A DNA stretch of 64,000 nt, taken from contig MNCI01017906.1 of the NCBI GenBank assembly GCA_015680685.1, positions 207,246 to 271,245 of the forward strand, in the 5' to 3' direction. Under the pieces are notes generated by a model. That model did no database searches. It was not told the DNA's origin and was given only the letters and a program-made list of their open reading frames with translations. This document shows, one piece after another, positions 21,114 to 33,730 of this stretch; within the stretch, counting starts at the first letter, position 1, and the number at the start of each line of letters is the position of its first letter. The translations under genes and the position numbers were made by a program. The stretch comes from Gnetum montanum (lineage: Eukaryota > Streptophyta > Gnetopsida > Gnetales > Gnetaceae).

Positions 21114-24064
21114 TTAGGAACAAAGAAAAAAGAATGATGGAGCAGGAGGTGGTGGCTCTTCCACAATCTTCTTTCCTTTGCCTTTATCTCCTAGTTTCAG
21201 AGGCTTGCGATGATGTAGCAGTGATTGAAATTTCTCCTTCTCTATCCTAGAATCATGCATAGTCCATTTATCTCCTAGTTTCGGAGGCTTGTGATGATGT
21301 AGCAGTGATTGAAATTTCTCCTTCTCTATCCTAGAATCATGCATAGTCCATGTAGATGATCTAATGTGTGAGGGAACTGGCACATCCCATAGACACGGCA
21401 GCTATGGAAACATTTGATTAGCTTTTACATACCAAGTTGCAAACTACTGTCTCTCCTCTTCAAATGCCTTGGCTTATCTCTCAACTCTTAATAATCAACA
21501 AAGCATGTGGCCAAGTCTACAACTACATCTTTCTATCCATGGTAGCTTACCTTAACTACCTCCAATTCTACAATTGCAACCACTAGCTTGTCAAGATTTG
21601 CTTTGCGGTCAACAACCTCCTTTTCATATAACGCATATGTGGTGACTACCTGTCTCTCAAGCTCATTGTGCGGGCACCCTACTGTCAACATGGCCAAGTT
21701 GGTGTATTGAAGATTGGCCAACTCCATGTATTCTTTTAGAGTAGCAATCTGTAGGTCCCAGCTTTTAACCTCCACCTAGTGGACAAGGGAATATGTATCT
21801 AGGATGTTTCTCCAATCGGATCGTTGGGCCACAAAGGAATCTATTTGGTCCTTTACCATCTAGATTTCTTTTTCAATGACTTATTTGTACATGCCCATAT
21901 GGTCACAGAAGTACTCTTTGACGTGCTCATGCTTTTTGGCCTCATTTTGCCATGCGCTTATTTCAATGACTAACTTTTGTTGAATAGTGCGTACTTCCTC
22001 CATAGAGAGGGTTCAATTTTCTTGGGTGAGGTGACTGATGTCATGGTTGACCCGCACCAGCTGCTCTCTTAGCTAGTGGATGCTTTCTTCTAGCAAATTC
22101 TTTTGTTGCTCAATGGTGGTCAACCTATTATTCACTGCAGTTAATTGCTTATTTTCTTCTTGTAGGGTGGTAAGGGCCTTGAGATGCGCATGGGTTTGTG
22201 CTTTTGCGACAGAAGCATCCCATACTGCCTACTCTCTTTCCCATGCTAGGGCTTTATTCTCTTCTATCATTTGAGCCAATTTCTTAGTTTGGAAATCCTC
22301 CATTATTTCAGGTGGGATCAATGAAGATGGATCTCACCTTTTTTCCCTTAAGGTTGTGAGCTCTTGATGAAGCCTTTGGGCTTCCGCTTCTGCATGCTTA
22401 ACCCTGTGCTCGGTGATGACAATTTTTCCTTTAGTTGAAATTAGTTTGGACTTTGTTGTAGTGACATTGCTGGGGATGTTGAATAAGGAGATCATTACCT
22501 ACCCTGTCTGTAGTAGTCTATCCAACATATCCTTGTGTTCAGCCAGAGTCATGGTGGGACCAACCAATGCTTGCACATCTTGTGCGCCTATGAGATCCAT
22601 TGGTGGTACAATAGGGACATTAAAGGATTCTTTAATGTGGTCCTTAATAACGTTCGCTACACCCATCACATCCTAGTATTGCACCACAACAACTGTAGCC
22701 CCTTCACCAATTTCGAGCATTACTTGAAATGATGTGGCATTTCCAGAGATCTCTTATGACCACTGGGCCTCTCATCCGGACTGGAGCGAAACTTGCCCTA
22801 TGGTAGGATCAGCAAACACTGTGGGCTGGACTACATCATCAAGTACTCAAAAGAGACTTGGCTTATCAGGTGTTCCCTAGCTCATGAGGTCTAAGATTCG
22901 CTAGGGATGACTAAGTGTGGGCCTATAATCATAAATTGGCAATTGTTGTTGAGGTGGTTGAAACGGTGGTGGAAGTTGTTTAGACTATGGTCTGTGGCTG
23001 GGTCCCGCTTCCTGTTACTACTTGGCCTACACCAACTAATGCCTAAGCTCTTCAGTTTGTTACTCTAGTTGGGCATTGTATCTTCACTCTGGTTGCTGCT
23101 CTAGTTGTTGCTCCTCCTACTCTTCTTCCTCTCTGAGATCTTTTCTCCAAGGTGCTAGTTTGAGCAATTCTGCAAAAGAAGCATTTTGAGCTTTGCAGGA
23201 AACATCATTGGTATAACCAAGGATTCTAGCACATTGACACAATTTTTGGATTAGATAGGGGAATCGCAAAGTGAGCTTCCCCGTCTTCGCCTCTTTGAAC
23301 CATCGCTTGACCTCCATGAAGTATAGTTGGGGATGTTGGCTTGAAATTTTTCCATTAACACAACACATCCCCAAGCTGCATAGGTGGACAAACGATTGAG
23401 CCCCTTTGTTGGGAATAAATGATATGTCCCAATTTTGAAATAGGTATGCTCTTCCAGTCTCAATCCATTATATGACTTATTCTCATCGTCAAAAGCACAT
23501 TTCAACCATAGCTTACGACTCTCTGGATTAGATTGAGTTAACAAAACCGACAATCACGCTCCAACATTTGGCAAATTTAGGGCTTCAATGATTACCTTGA
23601 TAGAATAAGAGATCATGAGCCCACCAATTCTTACAATGGTACCTTCTTCTTTACCATGTCAAAAAGAATAAGTCTCCCCAAGGTACCATTCTACATTTTC
23701 AAACAAAATTGGCCAAAATGGAAACGTTTGCAACTGTTTCCTCAGTGACTAAGGGGCAAACTCCATGAATGGCCCAAAGTTCATTTCCACGATGATCGAG
23801 GCCAATGTGGAACATGCCTGAATGGCAGCAAGGCATTCCAATGACAACATGAGTCATTGTCCTTGCACTTGAGGTGCTACCTTTGCCTGCACAGATTAAG
23901 CTTCAGTAGGGACTTTTGTAGGGGCTTCTTGATGGATGTTGAATGAGTGTGCCTCCTGCTCAATTGGTGGCCCTTGCTAGCCAGTTTGACATTAGTTTTC
24001 TCGAGGGCTTTTACCCGATCTCTATGATGGATCGCCTTGGGTTTCTCATTTGGGGGCCATTTGC
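21114..24064 (-). pseudogene. Accessory ORF relic of element E (same gene as in B)
   Basis: Read from ATG 24064 (MAPK...). The N-terminal half contains MNFGPFMEFAP, FPFWPILFENVEWYLGETY, YFKIGTYHLFPTKGLNRL (23380-23450) and FPYLIQKLCQCARILGYTNDV. The C-terminal half is rich in Glu/Lys/Leu with heptad-like spacing, as in B. It aligns through its whole length with B 35404-38190. The W..F(K)..LLP, ...LLY.I..G..INVG, FP.LI..LC..A pattern is reminiscent of the Pfam putative plant transposon protein family (PF20167); this is inference. Stops and frameshifts throughout. It sits where pol lies in D and M. Confidence 0.65.
21183..21350 (-). repeat. 84-bp tandem duplication in the accessory ORF 3' end
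   Basis: Two nearly identical 84-bp units (21183-21266, 21267-21350). On the minus strand each encodes 28 residues starting WTMHDSRIEKEKFQSLLHH; the copies differ at four or so bases. Element B has a single unit here. The length is a multiple of three, so the frame is kept. Confidence 0.9.
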
Positions 24065-25808
24065 AATCACACAAAACATTAGGTTACTAAAGGATCCTTT
24101 TATTGATCACATTACACATTTATACCTTAGTCAACCTTCAATGTACATTATAGCCATGTTAGATTGCAAAGTTAAGGCCTTACTTTTTTGTTCAAAATGG
24201 CCTAATAAGGTAGTTAAGGCACTTAGGGATACGTAAAAAGTATCTTTGGCATGGTGGAAAATGTTTATTTACTTATTTAGCTTTGATTTTACTTAGTGTA
24301 TTCATTNACATGAAAAATGGAGTGTGAACGAGCAAGATATAACATGTTGATGAAGGGTGTGCAGAGCTTAAATTGCTAGAGAAAAAAAAACTGCAAAAAA
24401 TCCCCTTACATTGTGATGCAAAAATGAAATTGGAAGTGCAGCTAAGTGTCATATTTATAGGTTTTATGGCCTTGATATTAGGTACCCAACATCAGGGATC
24501 TAATATTGAGGTGCCTAGAAAAGCACTCAATTGACAATTTGACAAAGGGAGAATAATTCGAGGGTAAGAATAAAAGAGTTTGAGGTACCAAAACATTAAA
24601 AACCTAGGAATCTCATTTGGATAATGGTAGGGAAAGGAATAATGCACAAAAGTGAAGAGGGTATATAGTTAGGAAAAGGTGGAATGATAAGCATTAAGGC
24701 ATAGTGAAAGGTGCATAAATCGAGTGGCCATGAAAAACAAGTAAAAGACACAAGAGTTACACAAGTGGGTCCTTCCCAAAGTAGGTGCATGCCCATGATG
24801 CCCTTACATAACCATGCCATAAGGTGTTTGTAGGCACCTAAGGTGTTAAATGTGAATTATGACTATGTATAGCCAAATCATAAATGAAAACACGATGAAC
24901 AGTGAGGTGAGGAATGGAAAGCATGGTGGAAAGAGAGAATACAGAATGGACTCCCAATATGGAGGTCGTATGAAGCCCCTTGTGTGTTTACTGGTTAAGG
25001 TGACTTGACAACAACCAACCTAAATCTAGACCAAAAACAACAACATCTAATGACCTTGCATCAACACACCTAACTAATCCATCCCCTTAGGCAACAAGGG
25101 TGTTCTCATAGATCAACCACCATCCCATCAAAAAGAAGAAAAGAGTAATAGGAAGTGCAAAAGGATCTTAGTTAGAGGGAACCTTCAGGCATGGGTACAT
25201 GTCTTTCTAGTTCCATAACTAGTGCTTATAGCCCATACCCCATTATTACATCTAAGGGGTGTGCTTTCAATTCCCATAAGTTTTTTTATGTGAATTTTTG
25301 CATTTTTTTGGTTTTTTGGATGGGAACCACACCATGCAAAGACTTATTTGACTGGTTCAACTTCTTGGTGGTGTTCAGCGGTGGAATGGCAGAAAACCAA
25401 TGAACATCCACACGTCCAAGAGAATAAACTAGCACAAGTGCATCAAATCCCCTTGAAGTTACACCCTTTTCAATTCCTTTGAATCCTTCTTCAGGGTGGA
25501 GGATACCAAGCCATAGATTCATTATAGTTTGATTAGCAAAGGGGCTTCATCCTTTCAAAATAAAGGGAAACCATAGAATTAAGCGAATGGATGGATGACG
25601 TTGACTCACCATTTGCATAGTTAAACATTTATAATAGAAACAACATAGAAACAAATCCCCACCCCAAGTGGACCAAAGTAAAGCTCACTTATTGATTAAG
25701 AACATTTAGGAATGGTGAACAAAATAAATCAAAATAAAAAAATGAAAATAAAAGAAAATAAAACAAAAGAAAAAGAAGGATTAGTTTTAGTTAGAAAGGA
25801 AGATAGCC
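24065..25808 (-). other. Non-coding spacer of element E
   Basis: No credible ORF. The A-rich tract 25690-25790 (T-rich on the element strand) corresponds to the T-rich tract after gag/pol in the relatives. 24420-24510 (CATATTTATAGG, then GATATTAGGTACCC) resembles a decayed LTR U3 and may be an LTR scrap of another copy. One unresolved base at 24307. Confidence 0.5.
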
Positions 25809-27437
25809 CTAAGGACTATGCATTGGAGGGTAATACGAAATAGCAAAAGGGTCCATGCATTGTGGATATGTGGTATAAGGCATGCTTCCTAGTGGTGTCA
25901 TACACATGGAATAAGGGTTGGGTTGGTATGCCGGTGTGGAAGATGGGGTAGCTTGAAACGTTCCTAGTGTCCAACTGAGGTCATGACAACTCAATGGCAT
26001 GCATGGATTCTGTTGTCTTGGCATAAAATTTGAATCCATGGTACTGGTCAAAATAGAAGTAGAGACAATAGGCAACTTTGGTATATGTACAAAAGGTGGT
26101 AGATCCAAAGGAAGGGATACGCTACTAGATTGCCCTTATGCAGAAGTAGTAGATGCAGTGGGTGATGCTTGGCCTTTACATTTTTTGGTGCAAATCATCT
26201 TGAAGAAGGGACATTTGTTTGACTATAAAGGATTTCCACTGGATTGATCGTTGGTATGTACAATTGCTACACAAGTAGCCGCTTGTGGCTATAAAGGATG
26301 TTGTGTTGAACCATTTGGAATGGGTGACAACATGTGAAGGGGAAAAACATGATAGCTTGGAAAAGATGACGAAGGATATGCAACATGCGGTGGTGAAAAC
26401 ATGGAAGATGGCACGTAGTCATGGTGTTTTGGTGAGTGGTACATGTGCGATGAAGAAGAAGAAAATGAATGAAAACTTGTCAACAAAATAGGCTATTAAA
26501 TGTAGTACTCACATGAGTACAAACGGTGAGATGGCTACCAAGTGGGTGATTGCCTTCCCCTCGATTGTGGTGGTTTCCACTGTGATTGAGGTTGGCCATA
26601 AGGCTGAGGATGGTTCCTACCCATGTGGTTATAGGATGGACCATAACCTTGTGGATGGAAAGGTATTCTTCTAGGCTTGTGTTGGCATAAGAACTTCGAA
26701 TTTAGCGTAGAAGCCCAATGCTCCTATAGATGTGACAATATCGGGCATTAGCCCTTTGGATGATAATAAAGGCAAAGGTCACATTCCTCATCCATGTTTG
26801 TAGTGGAGTTATTTTCCTTGTTGTCAATAGTAGTGTGTTTGTCTCATTGGCCTTTCATCTCACTTTTTTCATGATTTGTTTCTTTATGTTGAGATTCTTC
26901 ACTGAGACTGTGTTGTGCCACACTCACTTCAATAGGCTTGGCGTATGATGAAGCACTATCTTGAAGCCATGTAGACATTTTATTCAACCTTGCATGGAAT
27001 TCATCAATCAGTTGTTGTATTGGCAAGGGATGTTGGGACATCTCCCTATGGAAAGTTGTCTTATCCTGGTTAGTGACCATTTCTGTTACAAACATTGATT
27101 CTTGTTGGTGGTTTTCCAAACTTTGTTGTTTACATAACTACCCTTCTTCTTTAGCAACCCATTGAATTAGCCTTAAAATCTAATCGCCTTCTAATTCATG
27201 TAATTGGCCCTTAGTATATGTTCCAAGGGTCTCTCATGTTTGAGTTCAAAGCCCATCTATGATATGGTGAAGTTGTTCTTCCTGGGAGAAGCCATGACCG
27301 AGACATTTATGCAATAAAGCGTAATAATGGTCCAAGGCCAAATCCATCTGACAATACATTCAAATCTTTTCATATAGTGTTTTCATATAGTGTTTTATAG
27401 TGTATGAAAACACATATAGTGACAATAAAGAGTAATA
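25809..27437 (-). pseudogene. gag relic of element E
   Basis: Minus-strand fragments include MENHQQESMFVTEMVT...FHARLNKMSTWLQ (26844-27119), a knuckle-like region near 26700-26760, and a Pro/Tyr/Met-rich C-terminus (25809-26108; 26289-26486) comparable to the Pro/Gln-rich Gag tail of A. The sequence near 27240-27330 corresponds to the CPGHGY...LHHIxDGL part of the Gag core. The N-terminal Gag half and start are missing because of the deletion at 27437. No protease motif follows. Confidence 0.6.
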
Positions 27438-27788
27438 ATGCTAATCACTCGTGGGTTACCAGACAATACGCTTATGTGTTCACAATTGGTTGTACTCATT
27501 CCACTTAATGATGAGGAACGTAAATAACATTAATTGGAAACAACAATGAACAAAGACATTGAAATTTTAATCTAAAGAAATCACAAATGCAAAGTGGATA
27601 TTGTAATGATGTAAATGATCTCAATCTTTATTGCTGAACTTGTAATGTGCCCAAGTACATTGCAGTCGAATAAGGACACCGTGCAACCATAAACATCACA
27701 TTGCAGGTATACACTGGAACTAAAATTGGAAAACTTCTAACTGACTCTATCCATCTTCTATCTCTACCTATCTCTCTATGCATCTGGC

Positions 27789-27869
<81 letters not shown>

Positions 27870-27972
27870 ACCNGAAATAATATCAAATATCTAACATTGC
27901 TTACTGACCTCGATATCGAATCCGTGATATTGGAGCCCTGATATCACTTTTGATGTAGATGATGACTTATCA
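27438..27972 (-). repeat. Truncated 5' LTR of element E
   Basis: Matches the 3' LTR of E from its GCTAATCGCTACTGGGTTACC region (about 20474) to the ACTTATCA terminus. The inner U5 end and primer site are missing. The poly-C block (27790-27869) replaces the part that in the 3' LTR holds the TATTTATAG promoter region. Confidence 0.85.
27790..27873. other. 80-base poly-C run plus N: probable assembly artefact
   Basis: An uninterrupted run of 80 C (27790-27869) followed by ACCN. The homologous LTR at 20824-20865 has only a short C run followed by normal sequence. A gap-filling or base-calling fault is the simplest explanation. Confidence 0.85.
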
Positions 27973-30689
27973 GGTAGCCATCTCCCCCATGACTAAGTTG
28001 AAAGGAGATCTAAAATATGAAGAATGGTTGTCCATTCAATGAGACATGTGTTGTATTAGCTGGCTTATGCTCATGGAAAGGTTTGATTTATTGGATGTTA
28101 ACCAACTATTTCTTATTTGGGCTCTCAGGTTTGTAGATCATCATGGCCCTAGAAGGAAAAGTTTCATAAATGATGTAACATTCTTCCCACAACATTTGGA
28201 ACTTAGTTCATTGAGTTATGTATGTATCTCCCAATTGAAATTTGACTTTTCTAATTTTAAGGTCATGGCACTTTTTGTTGTAGGCCTTGTGCAACTCGTT
28301 AGATGATAGGGCCACCAATTGGTTTTTGTCTAGCAAGTTGAGATTCATTAGTCTTTCTTTTTGTTCTAGATTCAAGTCAAGATCGAGGTCATAGGCTATT
28401 GAAAGTGTATGGAGCTCGAATTAAATAAGAAGTGTTGGTAATTTCCTATATACAAGCTCATAGGGAGAATAGCCTATAGGAAGTTTCCATATTAAATAGT
28501 AGGCCCAAAAGGCATCATTGAGTTTTGTACTCCAATATTTCCTATATTTGCTAATAGTTCTTGTTAGAATCCTTGTGATTTCCCTATTGGTAACCTCAAC
28601 TTGACCATTGGACTAACTGTGGTATGGTGTTATGAGTTTATGTTCAAACCCCAAGCGTTGCATAAGCTTCTAAAAAGTAGTGCCTGTAAAGTGAGTTCCA
28701 TTATTAGAAATTAATGCGCATGGCACACCAAACCTATTTACAACATTTTTTTGTACACACCAAGTAGTAGTAGCAGAAGATGTACAATCGATGATGGTTG
28801 TTGCTTCTGCCCATTTCGTACAATAGTCAACCACAACTATGATATATGCCTTTCCATTTGACATGGGCGTGATGAGACCCATGAAGTTAATGCCCCAGAT
28901 GTTGAAGGGTTCTAATGGTTGAATCAATTATTAAGGTCCTTCCATTTGAGCAATCATTCCACCATCTCGTTGACATCATTAATAAGAGTGGATGTAATGG
29001 TGAGCATCCTTGAAGTTTGTTAGCCAATAGTACCCTGCAGTTAGGATTTTAATGGCCGTGTGTCTCCCAGCATAGTGTCCTCCACAAGGACCTTCATGAG
29101 TATTATAGAGAACATGTAGTTGATTAGCATTAGGAATGTACCAACGAACTAGGCCATCAGTGCACACCTTGTAGAGGTGTCCATTGGTCTCCATGAAGTA
29201 TTTTACTTGGTGAAGAAACTATTATTTCTTCTAGTGGTCCAACCCTTGTGGCATCTCTTGAGTGAGAAGATAGGTGAAAATGCCATCATACCATTTGGGC
29301 TCATTGGACGATTATTCAATTATAGCCCTAGTAAAGAGGAGTTCATCAAGAAACATATCAAATAGTGAACTTTCTTTCTCCTTTTCACATCACAACTAAG
29401 AGAAGTGATCAACAACCACATTCTTAATGCCCTTTCAATCTACCATCGTAAGATCGAATGCCTACAAGATCACTAGCCACTGTATGACATGGGGGCTCAC
29501 CATTGGGTTTTTCATCAGGAAGAAAATGGCACTATGATCCATGTACACAAAAACCTTATATCCAAGCACAAAATGCCTGAACTTCTCTATAGTAAACACC
29601 ACTACCATCAATTCTTTTTCTATAGTGATGTAGTTTAGTTGTGCACCCACAATGCTTCAGTTAACACTATGGATGTAGTATGAACATTTCTTGTCATCCA
29701 TCTACATAAGCACAACTCCCAAGGAATAATTTGATGCATTCGTCATGATGTGGAAGGGTTTGAACCAATCAGGTACTTGTAGAATTGGATTTTTCACAGG
29801 TTTTTCTTTCAGTTGCTAGAATGCTCTTTCATATTTTGTGGTCTAGACAAATGAAGCATCTTTCTTTGTCAACTCCACCAATGATTTTGTGATCTTAGAA
29901 AAAAAAATTTATGAATCACCAGTAGTAGCTAGTATGTCCAAGGAATGATCGAACATCTTTGATAGTTTCTAGTTGGCGAGTTATTCCTTGGAGGACCCTA
30001 ATTTTTTTGAGGTTAAACTAAATTCTTGCTTGTGATATTCTATGCCCCAATACAATGCCTTCTTGGACCATTAGATGACTCTTTTGCTAGTTGAGCCTAA
30101 GGTTTGGCTCAACACATCATTTTAGTACTTACTTAAGGCAGTCTAGGGCTTGCTCAAATGTAGCTCCATAAGTGGAGAAGTCATCCATAAAGACTTCCAC
30201 ACCACTACCAATTTACTATTGAAAAATGCTCAGAACTAGGCATTGGAATGTAGTAGGAGCATTCCATAGACCAAATGACATCTTGTGATATGCAAAAGTT
30301 CCCTAGGGACTCGTGAATGTTGTTTTAGCCTAGTCCTCTAATGCAATTTGAATTTGATTATAGCCACTATAACCATCTAGAAAACTATAGTAGCAATGCC
30401 CAAATATTGTGTCCAACACTTGATCAAGAAATGGAAATGGAAAATGGTCCTTGAATGTTGTCATGTTCAATAACCAAAAATCGATGTAGACCTACCACTT
30501 GTCACCTTTCTTTGGCACAATCACAAATGGACTAACCCACTCACTATCCGCAATGGGATAAATGAACCTTACCTTAAGGAGTACTTTGATTTCTTCTTTG
30601 ACGATCTACTTCAGTTTAGGGTTCAATTGTCTCTATGGCTATCTCTTTGGCTTTATGGCTAGATCAATGTAGATGTGATGCTAGCATAT
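27973..30689 (-). pseudogene. pol of element M: RT (C-terminal part), RNase H, integrase
   Basis: Read right to left. RT: SPFVIVPKK-type start (near 30535), catalytic VEVFMDDFSTYG (near 30175-30205). RNase H: GAQLNYITIEKELMVVV and YMDHSAIFFL (29462-29650). Integrase zinc-binding region: GGHYAGRHTAIKIL with a following H (28979-29194). Integrase core: FNIWGINFMGLITP, VVVDYCTKWAEAT, then ALISNNGTHFTG (28670-28927). Both visible catalytic Asp positions of the integrase core read Asn (GINFMG, ISNNG; D has GIDFMG, ISDNG). Many stops. Collinear with D 51900-54600 and continuous with 39264-39420 across element B. Confidence 0.88.
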
Positions 30690-31566
30690 TAATCAATCGT
30701 GATTCATTGGGCTCTGATAACAGACCCCTAATATTAGATCCACGATATCGGGTATGCGATATCGCGACCTAAATAATGATATCAGATACATGATATCGTG
30801 ACTCCTATGCAGGCCTATAAATACACCTTTAGGTGCATGAAGGAGTTAATAGATTTTTAGTTAGTTTTTAGTTTTCATTTTAGTCCTTCTCAACCTTTTC
30901 TCCCAGTGCATGCCCACAATGTGATGATTGTAATTGTAAGGCACTTTTATTCGAGCGTGATGTACTTGGACACACACATGAGCAAAAATAAAGATCGAGA
31001 TTACTTCATCATTGCAACATGCACTTAGTTTAATTATTTAATTGTTATCATTATTTATTACTTTTGTAGTTAATATCTCTTTACCCTAAACTCCTTAAAT
31101 GTAGAATGAGTACGACTTAATCACGAGCATTTAAGTGTGACTACTTGGTAGCCCAGTAGCGTACCTAGGCCATGCGCTTGGTAATCCCAGTAGTAGTCAT
31201 GCACGAGGTCCAAGATGTGTACGGATGATTAAGAAATGGATGCTCATCATAGTTAGGCTATCTTAGATTCTCTTTCCCTATCTCCTATTCGTTAGACTCT
31301 CTCTCACCCTTCCCCTCCTAGCTTAATTAAAGTTATTTTCCATTGCCTCCAAGAGTAGCATTAGTTTAGGAACACATCATACACCTCACCCTGGACTAAA
31401 CCATACATGAGAAAGCAAATACTAGTCTAGGTGGGAAGACAACAAACTGCGATCAACAAGTAACTATCTAGATACCACAACTAGCTTGTCTACGGAGTTC
31501 GACCAGATCGTGCATGAAACGCTCATATTCATATGGTTGAGTGTAGGGGTACCTCGTCGCTCATCA
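30690..31566 (+). repeat. 5' LTR of element B
   Basis: 877 bp; start mutated (TAATCAATCG against TGATGAATCA in the 3' copy), end GCTCATCA. Palindrome region decayed to CACGATATCGGG, TGCGATATCGCG and so on (30740-30800); CTATAAATACACC is the TATA region. One U5 stem module: ATGAG/CTCAT (31106-31110/31243-31247) and CTTAAT/ATTAAG (31116-31121/31228-31233). Confidence 0.92.
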
Positions 31567-31567
31567 T

Positions 31568-31585
31568 TGGCGCCATTGCCGAGGA
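31568..31585 (+). promoter_or_regulatory. Primer-binding site of element B (tRNA-Asp)
   Basis: TGGCGCCATTGCCGAGGA lies one base after the 5' LTR. Two changes from TGGCGCCGTTGCCGGGGA, the complement of the 3' end of plant tRNA-Asp(GUC) including CCA. Confidence 0.88.
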
Positions 31586-31697
31586 CAATGCTAGTTATTT
31601 AGATTAGTTGTATCATATAAGATCATTGTAATAAAGTATTAATGATACATCTTTTAGAAAGAAGTAATTACAACAGGTCATGCACAAATTTACAACC

Positions 31698-33730
31698 ATG
31701 TCTCTCTCATAAGACTATGATAACACAACAACCATTGAGGCAATTCATTGGAGAACCAACGAATTATATGATGAAGATAGAGTTTTGAGTACTCAACCTT
31801 ATGCAGGAGTCCCCTATGTTCATGAACACCCCAACGATACTCAAAGACTCTCATCATCCAACTCTAACACCTCTAGTGAGGATGAGACATCCCATAGAAC
31901 GAGAAGGCCCAAAAGGCCTAGGACCTTCTTAATAACTAACAAGAACTTATTTGGGGATGATTGGAAGACTTACAAAAGTCATAATGAGTTTTACAGTTCC
32001 TTCTCTTCCTCTACTCCTTCAACGTCAGATCATGACATGGATGACTATCTTTCAAGGGATCGGCGTAGAACTAAAAATCGAGCTCACAAAGAAAATCGAG
32101 AATGCCAACATGAACAAGAACAACATCATCTCAACTTGTAAATTCACAACCTACTTAGTGATGATGAATCCCTGCTAGCCACTAAGAGTTTAATGTATAT
32201 ACAAGAGGTTGTTCAAATATCCTACAGGCATTGCAAACAAATCCATCTACCTAGGCTTGACTTAAATAACTTTCCAAAATTTTAGGAGGCTATGATTTAG
32301 ATCTGCAACATCATTTACAAGCCTTCCATGATGCTTGTGTATGGGAAAATATTGATAATGGATGGTAAAAACTTAAGCTCTTTCCTCTGACACTCATTGG
32401 CCAAGAAAAAGTGTGGTGTAGATCCTTAAAATCAAAATCAATCCGTAGTTGGCCAACAATGGTAGAACTCTTTACTGAACAATATCAAACCTATGCTAGA
32501 GTGTCGGCCTTGAGGAGACAAATCCAAGAATGGAAATAAGGACAACATGAGACCTTGGACATGGCTAGAGAAAGATACTATTCTTTGTTAAACAAATGCC
32601 CAGGCCATGGATTCTCTGAGGAAAGGCTAATGTATCACATCATGAATGGGATCTGTAATGAAACAAGGGAAACCCTAGGGATGTATGCCTAAGGTCAACT
32701 ATACGAGCTATGAACCCATCAATTCCAAGAGCTTATTAAGCAGGTAGCAAAATAAGAAGAAGAAATGGCTAGATGGAAGAATGTTGAAAAATCTCAATGA
32801 GATCAAAATCTCAATTTAATGAAGGTCCATAGCCCAAAAGAGGATCAATCAACTCACCTCAAGAAGGTGGAATCATCTTTTCCAGTACTACAATCACTAG
32901 ATGAAATTGAGGCAAAGATTAATAAGATGATGGAATGGGTACATGAAAAATGTGAAGAATATGCCAACATTATTGGAGGTAGAGCCATGATGTACCAAGA
33001 AATAGGATAAAACACCTTTAGATAATCGAAAAGAACGATAGAAGAGAATATGAAATTAACTGCCAATCATATGTATCAATGTAACGTTTTCCTATACGAT
33101 CACCCCAAGGGCCAATGCCCAATCTTGTCACATTTACATGAGCATTGGGGAAGAATGTTACATCTAGAGTTCGTATAGAAATACTGTGTTTAATCACAGT
33201 GGCAACAACCCCAGTCATGGGGAAGGCCACCCCTAAACTGGTTACACCCTTTATACCATCTAATCTTAAGTGCTTATCAAGTCCAACCTGTTTCTCTAAC
33301 CAGGTCAACATCCTCTATCTCACCATATTATTATTATTCTCCTCAATACTATCAACCCATATCCTGACCAAAAGGACCACCACCTTGGGTGCCTTAAACT
33401 TCTCCTTAATTTTAATATTCTCATCCTTCACCTCCTTCCACACCGCCACTACTTGTACCAGAAGGGTTTGCACAACAGCATCAACCCATGAATGATACTT
33501 GTGCTTCTACTGTCAACAGCAGTGGAAACCCTTTACAACATTGAAGGCATCCCTTCTTTAGACATGACTGTAAGAAGGGATAGTAGAGTTCCAAGACCAC
33601 TGTACCCTCCAAGCCAGCACAAGCCCAACACTGTGGTGCATCTTCCTCCACAACGCCTATTGTTGCTTTTTCTAGGCCACAAATCAAAACTCCAACAACT
33701 ATGGGGCCCAATGAATATCACCATGTAGGG
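31698..33730 (+). pseudogene. gag relic of element B
   Basis: ATG 31698 opens a frame with a stop at codon 5, continuing as a divergent N-terminus (31785-32141, Ser/Arg/His-rich). The Gag core is clear at 32240-32760: LDLNNFPKF, GGYDLDLQHHLQAFHDACVWENIDN, LKLFPLTLIGQ, RRQIQEWK, RERYYSLLNKCPGHGF. A knuckle-like CNVFLYDHPKGQCPI follows near 33080-33125, then a Pro-rich tail. No DSG protease motif was found before the T-rich tract at 34025. Several in-frame stops. Confidence 0.75.

Larger units (their letters stand above)
20124..27972 (-). mobile_element. Element E: gag + accessory-ORF non-autonomous element inserted in M
   Basis: Minus-strand element with 3' LTR 20124-20971, accessory ORF relic (21114-24064), non-coding spacer, gag relic (25809-27437) and a truncated 5' LTR (27438-27972). 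Flanks GGTGG (20119-20123) and GGTAG (27973-27977) are a 4/5 target duplication, and M sequence is continuous across it. Protease, RT, RNase H and integrase are absent. The primer site and inner part of the 5' LTR were lost at a junction near 27437. Confidence 0.85.

Noticed and set aside
27790-27869. Natural poly-C tract with a structural role
   Set aside because: 80 uninterrupted C next to an N, replacing normal LTR sequence; an assembly artefact is far more likely.
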